From Bacteroidales bacterium (GTDB lineage Bacteria > Bacteroidota > Bacteroidia > Bacteroidales > CG2-30-32-10): DNA of 32,507 bases. Made by a program: the position numbers and the translations under genes. Under the pieces are notes generated by a model. That model did not search any database. It was given only the letters and a program-made list of their open reading frames with translations, and was not told the DNA's origin. The DNA is taken from positions 1 through 32,507 of the forward strand of contig DAOQAK010000047.1 of assembly GCA_035353855.1 (NCBI GenBank), read 5' to 3'. Of the stretch, positions 7,536 through 15,859 are shown in pieces. The number at the start of each line of letters is the position of its first letter. Position 1 is the first letter of the stretch.

Positions 7536-7970
7536 ATGAAAAATAAATTAATAATTTTAAGTTTGCTTTTTGCTGGATTATTATCTTGCAAAAAACAAAT
7601 TGAAAAAGAAAGTCCTGAATTTATTGGTTATTGGTTTGTTTACCCTTATCATGATTATGGCTATATGTATATCAATATTGATAAAAATAGCAAAGCACAT
7701 GTATATTCGGTTGACCAAGAAAATGAGAATGAATATAATTGGAGAGGTACAGCAAGAGCAAATAATAAAAAGTTATCCATAGGTGGAGTAAGGTATTTTA
7801 AAATTATTGAATATCCTCATCGTATAGATACTACTATTGAAAAATATGTTGTGTTTAATGTTTACGACAATACCAGAAAATTAGCAAATTGGAAAATGGT
7901 ATTAGAAGGTTTGAAAGGTAGTTCAAATCTTAATGTCGGCACAAAAAGCTACTATAAAGCAGATTATTAG
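7536..7970 (+). CDS. Small hypothetical lipoprotein
   Basis: A 144-residue protein with a short hydrophobic signal and the lipobox LLSC, then KKQIEKESPEF, so it is predicted to be lipid-anchored outside the inner membrane. The mature part has many Tyr and Trp residues (for example YWFVYPYHDYGYMYINID) and probably forms a beta-rich fold of the kind seen in small Bacteroidota lipoproteins. I recognise no family. A GTG lies directly before the ATG. The ATG at 7536 was preferred. The gene begins 12 bp after the truncated YhcG-like gene and may use its promoter. Confidence 0.65.
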   Translation: MKNKLIILSLLFAGLLSCKKQIEKESPEFIGYWFVYPYHDYGYMYINIDKNSKAHVYSVDQENENEYNWRGTARANNKKLSIGGVRYFKIIEYPHRIDTTIEKYVVFNVYDNTRKLANWKMVLEGLKGSSNLNVGTKSYYKADY

Positions 7971-8059
7971 TAAAACAATAATTTATTTGCTATAGCTGCT
8001 TACACAACGGCAGCCAAAGCACAGTCACAACATCACAAAAAATTATAAAACAAAAAAAC

Positions 8060-8482
8060 ATGACCAAACAAGATTGTATAAAATTCACAAACGAAAATCC
8101 AATTTGTTACTTGGCAACTGCCGAAGGTGACCAGCCACGGGTTAGAGCGCTCGGATTTTGGTTTGCCGATGAAACAGGTTTTTATTTCCAGATAGGCGCA
8201 ATTAAAGCGATGTACAAGCAACTGCAAAATAATCCAAAAGTTGAAGCATGCTTTTACAAACACGAAGGAATGATAGGAACCATGCTGCGCATAGCCGGAA
8301 AAATTGAATTTGTAAACGACCGCGCTTTAAAAGAGAAAGCTTTAAAAGACCGTCCATTCCTGAAAGATATGGGATTAAGTGTTGACAGTCCGGGTTTGAT
8401 AATCTTCCGCATTGCGCACGGACAGGCACATTTCTGGACTATGGCCAACAATTTAAAACCAAAAGAGATTATTGAGTTTTAA
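8060..8482 (+). CDS. Pyridoxamine 5'-phosphate oxidase family protein
   Basis: A 140-residue protein of the split-barrel flavin-binding (PPOX-like) family. Evidence is the N-terminal NPICYLATAEGDQPRVRALG block, typical of strands that bind flavin. The pattern GFYFQIGAIKAMYKQLQNNP follows, with VEACFYKHE and then a GKIEFVND strand. The length fits small single-domain members. These use FMN, F420 or heme and often act as small reductases, and the substrate cannot be deduced here. It is a single gene. The gap after it contains only AT-rich sequence, a weak AT-only hairpin (8551-8572) and a repeat element. Confidence 0.8.
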   Translation: MTKQDCIKFTNENPICYLATAEGDQPRVRALGFWFADETGFYFQIGAIKAMYKQLQNNPKVEACFYKHEGMIGTMLRIAGKIEFVNDRALKEKALKDRPFLKDMGLSVDSPGLIIFRIAHGQAHFWTMANNLKPKEIIEF

Positions 8483-8736
8483 TTTTTTCTTTATATTTTA
8501 TATTTGTCTTCTTCGAGAAAAAAAGTTTAATGTGAATTTAATTTTTTTCATACTTTTTCTTTATAAAAAGTAATAAGAAAAAATTTAATAATGCTTTTAA
8601 GTACCAATTTTAGAACGGAGTTGATAATGTAAATTTTTTTGAAAAAATAAAATTACCTAAGATTCTTATTGGATTTTTATGAATGTGTTATCTATTATTT
8701 TAAAAAAGGAAGTTGTCCTAAAAGTTAAAAATATTG

Positions 8737-8838
8737 AACCGCTAAGAGCGCTAAGATATCCGCTATGAAAGCAAAGTATTGTATAGCAAATAATTTTCTT
8801 TGCAAACTTTGCGTAATTCTTAGTGGACTTTGCGGTTA
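8737..8838. repeat. Imperfect inverted repeat related to the 2458-2540 element
   Basis: The left arm AACCGCTAAGAGCGCTAAG (8737-8755) pairs with the right arm ending CTTTGCGGTT at 8837, with 15 of 19 matches. Inside, GCAAAG (8771-8776) pairs with CTTTGC (8798-8803). The word family is the same as at 2458-2540, and again the element lies between converging genes. The rest of the 397-bp gap 8483-8879 is AT-rich, with a TACTTTTT/AAAAAGTA hairpin at 8551-8572 and no gene. Confidence 0.65.
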
Positions 8839-8879
8839 ATTTACTTTTTAAACAATCTCTTATAAATAATTTTTACCTT

Positions 8880-11069
8880 TTAATTTTTTGTCGAGGTATC
8901 TGATGTTTTATCATCAACAATTTTCATTTCTTTAATCAGGTTGGTTGCGCCGGCATATTTATCAATCACAAAAAGCACATAACGAATATCAACATTTATG
9001 GTGCGTTGTAATTCGGGGTCGTAAGCAATATTGCCACTCATAGCTTCCCAGTTCCCATCGAATGCAAGACCTATCAATTGTCCTTTGCCATCAATCACAG
9101 GACTTCCTGAGTTTCCGCCGGTGATATCATTATCTGTCAAAAAGCAGGTATGCATTTTACCGTCAGCATCGGCATACTTTCCGTAATCTTTGCTTTTATA
9201 TAATTCTTTTAGTTTTGAAGGAACTATAAATTCATCGTTGGTGCTGTCTTCTTTTTCCATGATGCCGTCAAGCGTAGTGAAATAATTATAATGAACAGCA
9301 TCGGCAGGATAGTAGTCCAATACTTTTCCATATGTCAAACGCATGGTTGAATTTGCATTGGGATAGAATTTTTTGTCGGGATACATTTGTCGCAAACCCG
9401 CAACAAACAAACGATTCCCTTTACTCAAAGTATTGTTGGCTTCAGTAACTTTATCCGATAATTCTTTATATTTTTTCGAAACAGAAAGCATCAGTTTAAA
9501 AGCAATATCATTTGCCAAAACCTTTTTATCAGGACTGTTCAGGAATGCATCCAATTTGCCCTGGCTAACAAAAATTGATTTTGCAAAAACATCGGCAGCA
9601 TATTTAGTAAAATCGTTTTTATATTTTTTCTGAATCTCTGCGAAGATATCAGGATGATTATCTATGCTGATATCATTATTAAACATGGTAAGCATTGCAG
9701 CTAAAACTTTCTGGTCGGTAGCAGCATTGTAATCTTTAAAAAATCTTTTTACAGCAGGTTTCAATGTTTTAATAGCCTTATTGATTTTAGCTGTATCAGG
9801 ATTATCTTTAATGTATTCGTTATACAAATTCTCAAAACGACTTGCAATTGAGATCACTTCACATCCACGCAACAAACCTTCGGTAAAATACACACGGGTT
9901 TTAGTATATTTTGTAAGTTCGGCATAAGCGTTTTTAATATATGTTAAAGCATCGCCGTATTTTGTTTTGTATTCATCTTTTGTTGCAAGCCATTTCTCAA
10001 AATCATTTTCAATAGCTTTTTTCTCATCGTAAACTTTCAGTCTTTTCAAGCCTTTGCTCTGACCTATATAATATTTCCAATAGTTTGAAATGGATTTATA
10101 TTTCGAAGCATATTTAATTCTTACTTCTGCGCTTGCATCCATATCTTCTTTCATGATCGATAATCGCTTATCCCTTATTTTTACAATTGAAGGATTGAAT
10201 TGTTCAAGAGCAAGTGTAACGCCATATGATGTAAGAAAACGATCGGTAGTTCCCGGATAGCCAAGTATCATAGCAAAATCGTTGGTCTTAACGCCGCTTA
10301 TCGAAATCGGTAAAAAATGTTTGGGTTTCAAAGGAATATTGTTTTTTGAATAAGGCGCTGATTTTCCATCAGGACCGGTATAAACGCGGAAAATGCTGAA
10401 ATCGCCTGTGTGGCGTGGCCACATCCAGTTATCGGTATCGCCGCCAAAACTGCCTATTGACGAAGGAGGAGCGCCAACCAAACGAACATCTTCATAAACA
10501 TCATAAACAAAAAGATAATATTCGTTTCCATCGAAAAAGCCTTTCACGCTTGCTTTGTAAGTAGTTCCTTCAATCGCCTTTGCTTTAATTTTTTCAATCA
10601 GCTCATCAACTTTTTTACTTCTGTCTGTTTCGGTCATTTTATCATTAAGCTCGCCCAGAATTTGTGATGTAACATCTTCAATTCTTACAAGAAAAGTAAC
10701 TGTAAGCTGATCATTTTGCAACTCATCTTTTTTATCAAGCGCCCAGAAACCATTGGTCAGGTAATCATGGTCAATTGTACTGTTAGCCTGAATCGAGCCA
10801 TAACCACAGTGATGATTGGTAAGGATCAAACCCTGGTCGGAAACAACTTCGCCGGTACAACCATTGCCAAACTGAACAATGGCATCTTTAAGGCTCGAAT
10901 GATTTACACTATAAATTTCTTCGGCTGTAAGTTTGCAGCCCATCTTTTGCATGTCAACATAATTAAGCCTTTCGATAAACAAAGGAAGCCACATGCCTTC
11001 ATCGGCTTTAACACTAATGTTTGCAAAGCCAACAAAAAGTAAAATTGTAAAGAAAAATTTTTTCAACAT
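8880..11069 (-). CDS. dpp7: S46 family dipeptidyl peptidase, DPP7-like
   Basis: A 729-residue secreted serine peptidase of family S46, which removes dipeptides from the N-terminus of oligopeptides in the periplasm. A signal peptide (about 1-22) precedes ADEGMWLP, the usual mature start. The triad is visible: His87 in LTNHHCGYG, Asp223 in WPRHTGDFS and Ser654 in GGNSGSPV. Residue 672 in FDGNWE is Gly. In this family Gly at this place (Gly673 of the Porphyromonas gingivalis enzyme) goes with DPP7, which prefers hydrophobic P1 residues, whereas DPP11 has Arg and cuts after Asp/Glu. Length is normal for S46 (about 700-730). It is transcribed alone, diverging from the lipoprotein gene at 11228. 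Peptide scavenging is the likely role. Confidence 0.93.
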   Translation of the reverse strand: MLKKFFFTILLFVGFANISVKADEGMWLPLFIERLNYVDMQKMGCKLTAEEIYSVNHSSLKDAIVQFGNGCTGEVVSDQGLILTNHHCGYGSIQANSTIDHDYLTNGFWALDKKDELQNDQLTVTFLVRIEDVTSQILGELNDKMTETDRSKKVDELIEKIKAKAIEGTTYKASVKGFFDGNEYYLFVYDVYEDVRLVGAPPSSIGSFGGDTDNWMWPRHTGDFSIFRVYTGPDGKSAPYSKNNIPLKPKHFLPISISGVKTNDFAMILGYPGTTDRFLTSYGVTLALEQFNPSIVKIRDKRLSIMKEDMDASAEVRIKYASKYKSISNYWKYYIGQSKGLKRLKVYDEKKAIENDFEKWLATKDEYKTKYGDALTYIKNAYAELTKYTKTRVYFTEGLLRGCEVISIASRFENLYNEYIKDNPDTAKINKAIKTLKPAVKRFFKDYNAATDQKVLAAMLTMFNNDISIDNHPDIFAEIQKKYKNDFTKYAADVFAKSIFVSQGKLDAFLNSPDKKVLANDIAFKLMLSVSKKYKELSDKVTEANNTLSKGNRLFVAGLRQMYPDKKFYPNANSTMRLTYGKVLDYYPADAVHYNYFTTLDGIMEKEDSTNDEFIVPSKLKELYKSKDYGKYADADGKMHTCFLTDNDITGGNSGSPVIDGKGQLIGLAFDGNWEAMSGNIAYDPELQRTINVDIRYVLFVIDKYAGATNLIKEMKIVDDKTSDTSTKN

Positions 11070-11227
11070 ATCACAGAATTTTTTTAAATTAACAACGTAT
11101 AACTTTATTGTGTTGCAAATAAAATACTTTTTAAGAAAAGAAAAACTATTTTATTCTTAATTTTAGACTTAGAATAACGCCTTGTAGATAAACATATTAT
11201 TTTAAACCTTAGAACAATAAGCGATTC

Positions 11228-11800
11228 ATGATCGAAGCACGGAAAATATTAATAATGTTATGCTTGCCTGTTTTTTTCATGATATCGTCATGCAGTCATA
11301 AAACTTCAATACATAAAGAACGTTTCAGCGGAATTCAAACAGAACAGAGAAATTCAAACAACAAAGATTCATACAGCAGAAATTATTATCACGGATTAAA
11401 TGCTTTCCGAAACAGAAAAAGCGGAAGAGAAAGTTTTGGAGCTCCTTTAAAAAGGATTCATGGATCAAGTGAATTCGACAGTAAGAAAAGAAGAGTTGTC
11501 CCAAATAATGAGAAAAAAGGAAAAGATAAAAATAGTTTCTCAAGAAAAACAAGACAGAACAAAGGCTCGTACGCCTACGACTCAAAAAAGAAACGTGTAC
11601 TGAAGAAAAAAGGATCTATATTTTCCAATAAAAACAAAAAAGAAAAAGAAACCTCAACATTTACAGGCGGTCATATAAAAAAGAATAAAAACCATAAAAA
11701 AAATAAATCAATACGTGGAATGGGAAAAAGTAAAAAGAAAAAAGGTACCCGCGAAGATGAACTTTTTAACCCGGGAATGGGGCTAAAAATTAAAAAATAA
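11228..11800 (+). CDS. Lysine-rich hypothetical lipoprotein
   Basis: A 190-residue protein with a signal segment and a lipobox-like MISSC (Cys22), so it is probably lipid-anchored. The mature part is extremely basic, rich in Lys, Arg, Asn and Ser, with almost no hydrophobic core, so it is likely disordered or able to bind polyanions. A short internal repeat is visible: FDSKKRRVV (83-91) and YDSKKKRVL (117-125). I recognise no family. It lies 69 bp before yeaH on the same strand with no clear terminator between, so it may be the first gene of the yeaH-spoVR-prkA transcript. A spurious A-rich reading frame is possible, but the signal peptide and the repeat argue that it is real. Confidence 0.6.
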   Translation: MIEARKILIMLCLPVFFMISSCSHKTSIHKERFSGIQTEQRNSNNKDSYSRNYYHGLNAFRNRKSGRESFGAPLKRIHGSSEFDSKKRRVVPNNEKKGKDKNSFSRKTRQNKGSYAYDSKKKRVLKKKGSIFSNKNKKEKETSTFTGGHIKKNKNHKKNKSIRGMGKSKKKKGTREDELFNPGMGLKIKK

Positions 11801-11869
11801 AAAAAGTGTTTTTCTTGGTAAAAAAAATTAAATTTGCTTGTATAATTTTTCAAAGCAAACCTTACTCAT

Positions 11870-13237
11870 TTGAAAAACATTCTTAAAACATATAACCAGT
11901 TAAAAAAACAAAATCTATCGCCCGAACAAAGCGAAATAATTGAACGGGAAATGGAGCTTTATAAAAAAGCTAAAGAACGGGGAAAAAATACAATCAATAA
12001 AATGTACGTTTATCAAGGGCTTTACGATACAACTGATTTTGATATTTTCCTGAATTTTATTCGCTCTGTCAATAAAAATGTTTCATTACAAACACTGGAA
12101 GATTTATTGGCACGCGACAAAAAACGTGAAGAAGACGGACTTCCTCGAAGAATAAAAATCGGCAAATTCATCAAACCCGATAAAAATAAAAAAGAACAGA
12201 TTGTTGTTGTTCCCACTACTACCGAACCTAAGTTTTATCACGATAATTCCACTACCGAAGAGTCCGAACAAACCGGGGGTTCAGGCGATGGCGAAGAAGG
12301 CGATATACTGGGCGAACAACCCATAAAGCCTACCGAAGGTGAAGGAGAAGGAACCGGCGCAGGACAAGGTGAAAGTGGCGATCATGATATTTCTTCCGAT
12401 GCTTTTGATTTAGGAAAAATTCTTACCGAGAAATTTGAATTGCCCAACTTAAAAACAAAAGGTAAAAAAGTTTCGCTTACAAAATTCCAATACGACCTTA
12501 CCGATAAGAACCGAGGATTCGGTCAATTGCTTGATAAAAGAACTTCGCTGAAAAAAATTATTCAAACCAATATTCTTCTTGGAAAAGCAGACCCTTCTGA
12601 TATTAATCCCGATGATTTAATTGTAAATCCAAACGACAAGATTTACCGCATCATGTCGAAGGAAAAAGATTTTGAAGCGCAGGCAGTAGTATTTTTTATC
12701 CGCGACTATTCCGGTTCAATGCAGGGAAAACCTACCGAAGCCGTGGTTACACAACATCTCCTGATATACAGCTGGCTGATGTTCCAGTACCAGAAAAATG
12801 TTACGGTTCGTTTTGTGCTGCATGATACAGAAGCTAAAGAGGTAAAAGATTTTTACGAATATTATAAATCCGCAGTTGCCGGAGGTACCAGTGTTTATGC
12901 GGCTTATGAATATGTTGCCAATGTTATTGAAAAAGAACAACTGGCAAAAGATTACAATATTTTTGTATTCCACGGGACCGATGGAGATGATTGGGAAGAG
13001 AAAGGCGAAAAAGCAATTGATGCCATTAAACGTATGCTCCCATTACTAAGCAGGATGGGTATTACCGTAGCAAGAAATTCATGGACTGTAGGCGACAAAC
13101 TTACCACGGTTGAACAATACATTGAAGACTCCGGATTGCTGGATGAAAAAAATAAATTGTTACGAATCGATTCTTTTTCTGCAGAAACGATAACAGAAGA
13201 AAGATTAATTGAAGGAATAAAGAAATTGTTGAGTTAA
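11870..13237 (+). CDS. yeaH: YeaH/YhbH family VWA protein (DUF444)
   Basis: A 455-residue protein of the DUF444 family, the usual genomic partner of the kinase PrkA. The N-terminal part (1-110) is charged and helical, and an acidic Gly/Glu-rich linker follows (about 128-172). The C-terminal half is a von Willebrand A domain with the metal-binding motif DYSGS (Asp279, Ser281, Ser283), Thr340 in AGGTSVY and FHGTDGDDW (368-376). The chosen start is TTG at 11870, since the first in-frame ATG would remove 27 conserved-looking residues. In enterobacteria and Bacillus the family acts in stress or sporulation. The molecular function is not settled. The last 72 bases, encoding DSFSAETITEERL onward, are duplicated at 14333-14404, downstream of the nuclease gene. 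Confidence 0.92.
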   Translation: MKNILKTYNQLKKQNLSPEQSEIIEREMELYKKAKERGKNTINKMYVYQGLYDTTDFDIFLNFIRSVNKNVSLQTLEDLLARDKKREEDGLPRRIKIGKFIKPDKNKKEQIVVVPTTTEPKFYHDNSTTEESEQTGGSGDGEEGDILGEQPIKPTEGEGEGTGAGQGESGDHDISSDAFDLGKILTEKFELPNLKTKGKKVSLTKFQYDLTDKNRGFGQLLDKRTSLKKIIQTNILLGKADPSDINPDDLIVNPNDKIYRIMSKEKDFEAQAVVFFIRDYSGSMQGKPTEAVVTQHLLIYSWLMFQYQKNVTVRFVLHDTEAKEVKDFYEYYKSAVAGGTSVYAAYEYVANVIEKEQLAKDYNIFVFHGTDGDDWEEKGEKAIDAIKRMLPLLSRMGITVARNSWTVGDKLTTVEQYIEDSGLLDEKNKLLRIDSFSAETITEERLIEGIKKLLS

Positions 13238-13240
13238 AAA
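13169..13240 (+). repeat. Direct repeat copy 1: 3' end of yeaH
   Basis: 72 bp covering the last 22 codons of yeaH, its stop and the first bases after it. It aligns without gaps to 14333-14404 with 4 mismatches, all synonymous in the yeaH frame. It forms the left boundary of the segment carrying the YhcG-family gene. Confidence 0.9.
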
Positions 13241-13242
13241 AT

Positions 13243-14313
13243 ATGTTACAGAAACAATTTTATGAAATAATTGAGATCATTAAAAAGGCAAGATATAATG
13301 CCCTTAAAACTGTTAACATAGAACTTATCAATCTGTATTGGCAAGTTGGAGAATATATTAGCAAGCGCCTTAAAAGTGCCACCTGGGGCGATAAAACCGT
13401 AAATGAACTGGCAAGTTTCATTCAAAATAATCACCCTGAACTAAAAGGATTCAATCGCAGAGGTTTATATCGCATGAAACAATTTTATGAAACATATGTT
13501 TCTTCTTCATTTGTGACCTCAGTGTGGACGCAATTACAATTAACTGAAAATCAAAATATGGAAATTGTGTCCGCATTAGGGACACAATTAGAATTAAGTG
13601 ATATACGAAATAGTATTTTAGTGAAACTAAGTTGGACACACCACAGAATAATATTTTCAAGGTGTAAATCGTCTGAAGAAATTGAGTTTTATGTAAAAAT
13701 GAGCGTAAAAGAGAGTTATACCGCACGTGAACTTGACCGTCAAATTTCAGCGGGATTTTTTGAACGAACTATGATTGGAAATCAAAAAAACACACCTGAA
13801 CTGAAAGAAAAATATCCTGATGCTTTAAATATTTTTAAGGATAATTATATTTTTGAATTTTTAAATTTACCTGAAGACCACAACGAAAACGAATTACAGA
13901 AAGCATTAATCACACAAATGAAAAATTTTATTCTTGAATTGGGAAAAGATTTTTTATTCATTAGCGAAGAATATCGTGTTCAAGTTGGCAATAGTGATTA
14001 TTATATTGATTTACTATTTTATAATCGAAATCTGCAATGTTTAGTAGCCGTTGAATTGAAAACAGAAAAATTTAAACCCGAATATTTAGGTAAGTTGAAC
14101 TTTTATTTGGAAGCATTAGACCGAGATGTAAAAAAAATGAATGAAAATCCGAGCATTGGCATATTATTATGTAAAGATAAAGATATGGAGGTTGTTGAAT
14201 ATGCTTTAAGCAGAAGTTTGTCGCCAACAATGATCTCTGAATATAAAATACAATTGCCGGATAAAAAATTGTTGCAGCAAAAGTTGCATCAATTATTTTT
14301 ATATTATGAATAA
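13243..14313 (+). CDS. YhcG-family (DUF1016) PDDEXK nuclease
   Basis: A 356-residue protein with both family domains. The N-terminal DUF1016 domain (about 5-175) has NLYWQVGEYISKR, the FNRRGLYRMKQFYE helix, KLSWTHHRIIF and YTARELDRQIS. The C-terminal nuclease domain (about 210-350) has YYIDLLFYNR with the catalytic Asp, VAVELKT with Glu and Lys, and the downstream GKLNFYLEALD. The catalytic set is complete, so the enzyme should be active on nucleic acid. The target and biological role are unknown. It starts 5 bp after the yeaH stop, and a second copy of the yeaH 3' end follows it at 14333. The gene therefore sits as an insertion inside the yeaH-spoVR-prkA operon. A truncated relative of another subfamily lies at 7002-7523. 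Confidence 0.92.
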   Translation: MLQKQFYEIIEIIKKARYNALKTVNIELINLYWQVGEYISKRLKSATWGDKTVNELASFIQNNHPELKGFNRRGLYRMKQFYETYVSSSFVTSVWTQLQLTENQNMEIVSALGTQLELSDIRNSILVKLSWTHHRIIFSRCKSSEEIEFYVKMSVKESYTARELDRQISAGFFERTMIGNQKNTPELKEKYPDALNIFKDNYIFEFLNLPEDHNENELQKALITQMKNFILELGKDFLFISEEYRVQVGNSDYYIDLLFYNRNLQCLVAVELKTEKFKPEYLGKLNFYLEALDRDVKKMNENPSIGILLCKDKDMEVVEYALSRSLSPTMISEYKIQLPDKKLLQQKLHQLFLYYE

Positions 14314-14332
14314 AAAATAATTATTAAGTCCA

Positions 14333-14404
14333 GATTCTTTTTCTGCCGAAACGATAACAGAAGAAAGATTAATTGAAGGAATTAAAAAATTGCTGAGTTA
14401 AAAA
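14333..14404 (+). pseudogene. Direct repeat copy 2: stranded 3' end of yeaH
   Basis: 72 bp matching 13169-13240 at 68 positions. It still reads DSFSAETITEERL onward to the same stop codon, but no start precedes it. The four differences (GCA/GCC, ATA/ATT, AAG/AAA, TTG/CTG) leave the peptide unchanged. Weak similarity extends about 20 bp further left. It marks the right boundary of the nuclease-gene insertion and shows that yeaH originally ran on toward the spoVR side here. Confidence 0.9.
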
Positions 14405-14446
14405 GCAATATCATTTTAGATGGAAAAGGTTAAAATAAAAAATAAA

Positions 14447-14482
14447 TTGTCCATTAATAATGGATAATATTTTTTATTTTTG
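14447..14482 (+). promoter_or_regulatory. Promoter with palindromic operator for the DUF4143 ATPase gene
   Basis: TTG (14447-14449) and TATTTTTG (14475-14482, matching TAnnTTTG) are 25 bp apart, and the ATG lies 26 bp downstream. Between them, directly after the TTG, is the perfect palindrome TCCATTAATAATGGA (14450-14464; 7-bp arms, 1-bp centre). This is a good place for a repressor. Both functions are inferred from motifs, and the promoter spacing is slightly long. Confidence 0.45.
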
Positions 14483-14508
14483 TTCATTATGAATGAATAA
14501 TAAAATAT

Positions 14509-15780
14509 ATGCAAATTTCTGCTGAAATACTAAAACAAACTCTTGCCGACCAGCACAGCGCTTTCCTTAAAAAGCCGACAGGAATCGAAAGAGAAATTTT
14601 AAGCAGCATAAAAACAAAAATTAAACTTCCTCATGTACATGTTATAACGGGAATACGCCGTTGCGGAAAATCTACATTACTTCGCCAGATTGCATCCAAA
14701 TTTTATAATGACCAGGATTTCTATTATATCAATTTTGAAAGTGAACGACTTTTAAATTTTAAAGCAGCCGAATTCAACAGGGTATTTGAAACGCTTCAAG
14801 AACTTTTTGGTGATAAAAATGTTTTCCTAATTGACGAAATTCAAAACGTCGAGAATTTTGAATACTTTGTAAGGCGCTTAAATGACGAAGGATATAAGTT
14901 TTATATTACCGGATCAAACGCTTCGTTGCTTAGCCGTGAAATAGGTTCGCGACTTACAGGCAGACATATCGACTCGGTTCTTACTCCATTTACTTTCGCC
15001 GAGTTTATTGAATTTAAAGGAATTCATATTAAAAATGAAGATCTTTACCTTACAAAAAACCGGGCAAGAATAAAAAAATATTTTTCGGAGTATCTTACAA
15101 ATGGCGGTATGCCGGAGTATATAACCTTTGGCGATGACGAAATACTCCATCGTATTTATGAAGATATTATTTTTAAAGATATTGCCGTTAGACATGGTAT
15201 ATATAATATTAAACAATTAAAAGAAACTTACAGTTATTTAATAACTAATTTTTGCCGAAAGTTCAGTTATACTTCATTGAAAAAAAATATTAAACTCGGA
15301 AGTGTTACTACGGCTATCAATTATGTACAGTACATTGAACAATCACATTTCCTGGCCCTGATTAATAAATTTGATTTCAGTTTAAAAAAACAAATAGCAA
15401 ATGAAAAGAAACCTTATATCATTGACAATGGTTTTGTTTCGAATATTGCTTTAAAATTAACCCAGGACAAAGGATGGCTACTTGAAAATATTGTTTTCAA
15501 TCACTTGAATCGTAAGTACAAAGTATTTTATTTCAATAGCAAAAATGAATGTGATTTTCTAATCATGGAGAAAAATGAAATAAAAGCTGCTTACCAGGTT
15601 TGTAACCATGTTTCTGATGAAAACAGGAATCGGGAAATGGCTGGTCTTACTGAAGCTATGCAGCATTTTGGTTTAAAAAAAGGATTTTTTCTTACCTTTG
15701 ATCAGGAAGAAGAAATAAAAATTGGAAGAAATAAAATTACCATTTTACCATTATGGAAATGGCTACTGAATACTAATTAA
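14509..15780 (+). CDS. DUF4143 family AAA ATPase
   Basis: A 423-residue ATP-binding protein of the AAA_14/DUF4143 family, common in accessory regions of bacteria and archaea. Walker A is GIRRCGKSTLLRQ (about 48-60) and Walker B is NVFLIDEIQ (about 104-112). A sensor-like YITGSNASLLSREIG and the family block GRHIDSVLTPFTFAEFIEF follow. The C-terminal DUF4143 region has a helical part and a nuclease-like core, with NECDFLI and AAYQVC. The molecular role of the family is not settled. The gene has its own promoter and a palindromic operator, and TATCATTTTA flanks it on both sides (14409-14418, 15786-15795). It therefore looks like an independent cassette placed in the operon between yeaH and spoVR. 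Confidence 0.88.
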   Translation: MQISAEILKQTLADQHSAFLKKPTGIEREILSSIKTKIKLPHVHVITGIRRCGKSTLLRQIASKFYNDQDFYYINFESERLLNFKAAEFNRVFETLQELFGDKNVFLIDEIQNVENFEYFVRRLNDEGYKFYITGSNASLLSREIGSRLTGRHIDSVLTPFTFAEFIEFKGIHIKNEDLYLTKNRARIKKYFSEYLTNGGMPEYITFGDDEILHRIYEDIIFKDIAVRHGIYNIKQLKETYSYLITNFCRKFSYTSLKKNIKLGSVTTAINYVQYIEQSHFLALINKFDFSLKKQIANEKKPYIIDNGFVSNIALKLTQDKGWLLENIVFNHLNRKYKVFYFNSKNECDFLIMEKNEIKAAYQVCNHVSDENRNREMAGLTEAMQHFGLKKGFFLTFDQEEEIKIGRNKITILPLWKWLLNTN

Positions 15781-15859
15781 TAAATTATCATTTTAAATAA
15801 AAATAATTTCATTTTGCAATTTTCTATTTGCCATCATCAATTTGAAATAAAAAACTGAA

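Noticed and set aside
8551..8572. TACTTTTT/AAAAAGTA hairpin as terminator of the PPOX-family gene
   Set aside because: The stem is almost all A and T and is followed by A rather than T, so termination is not convincing.
13243..15780. Nuclease plus ATPase as a two-gene defence or toxin-antitoxin system
   Set aside because: The ATPase gene has its own promoter and flanking repeats, and the stranded yeaH end separates the two genes, so they look like independent insertions.
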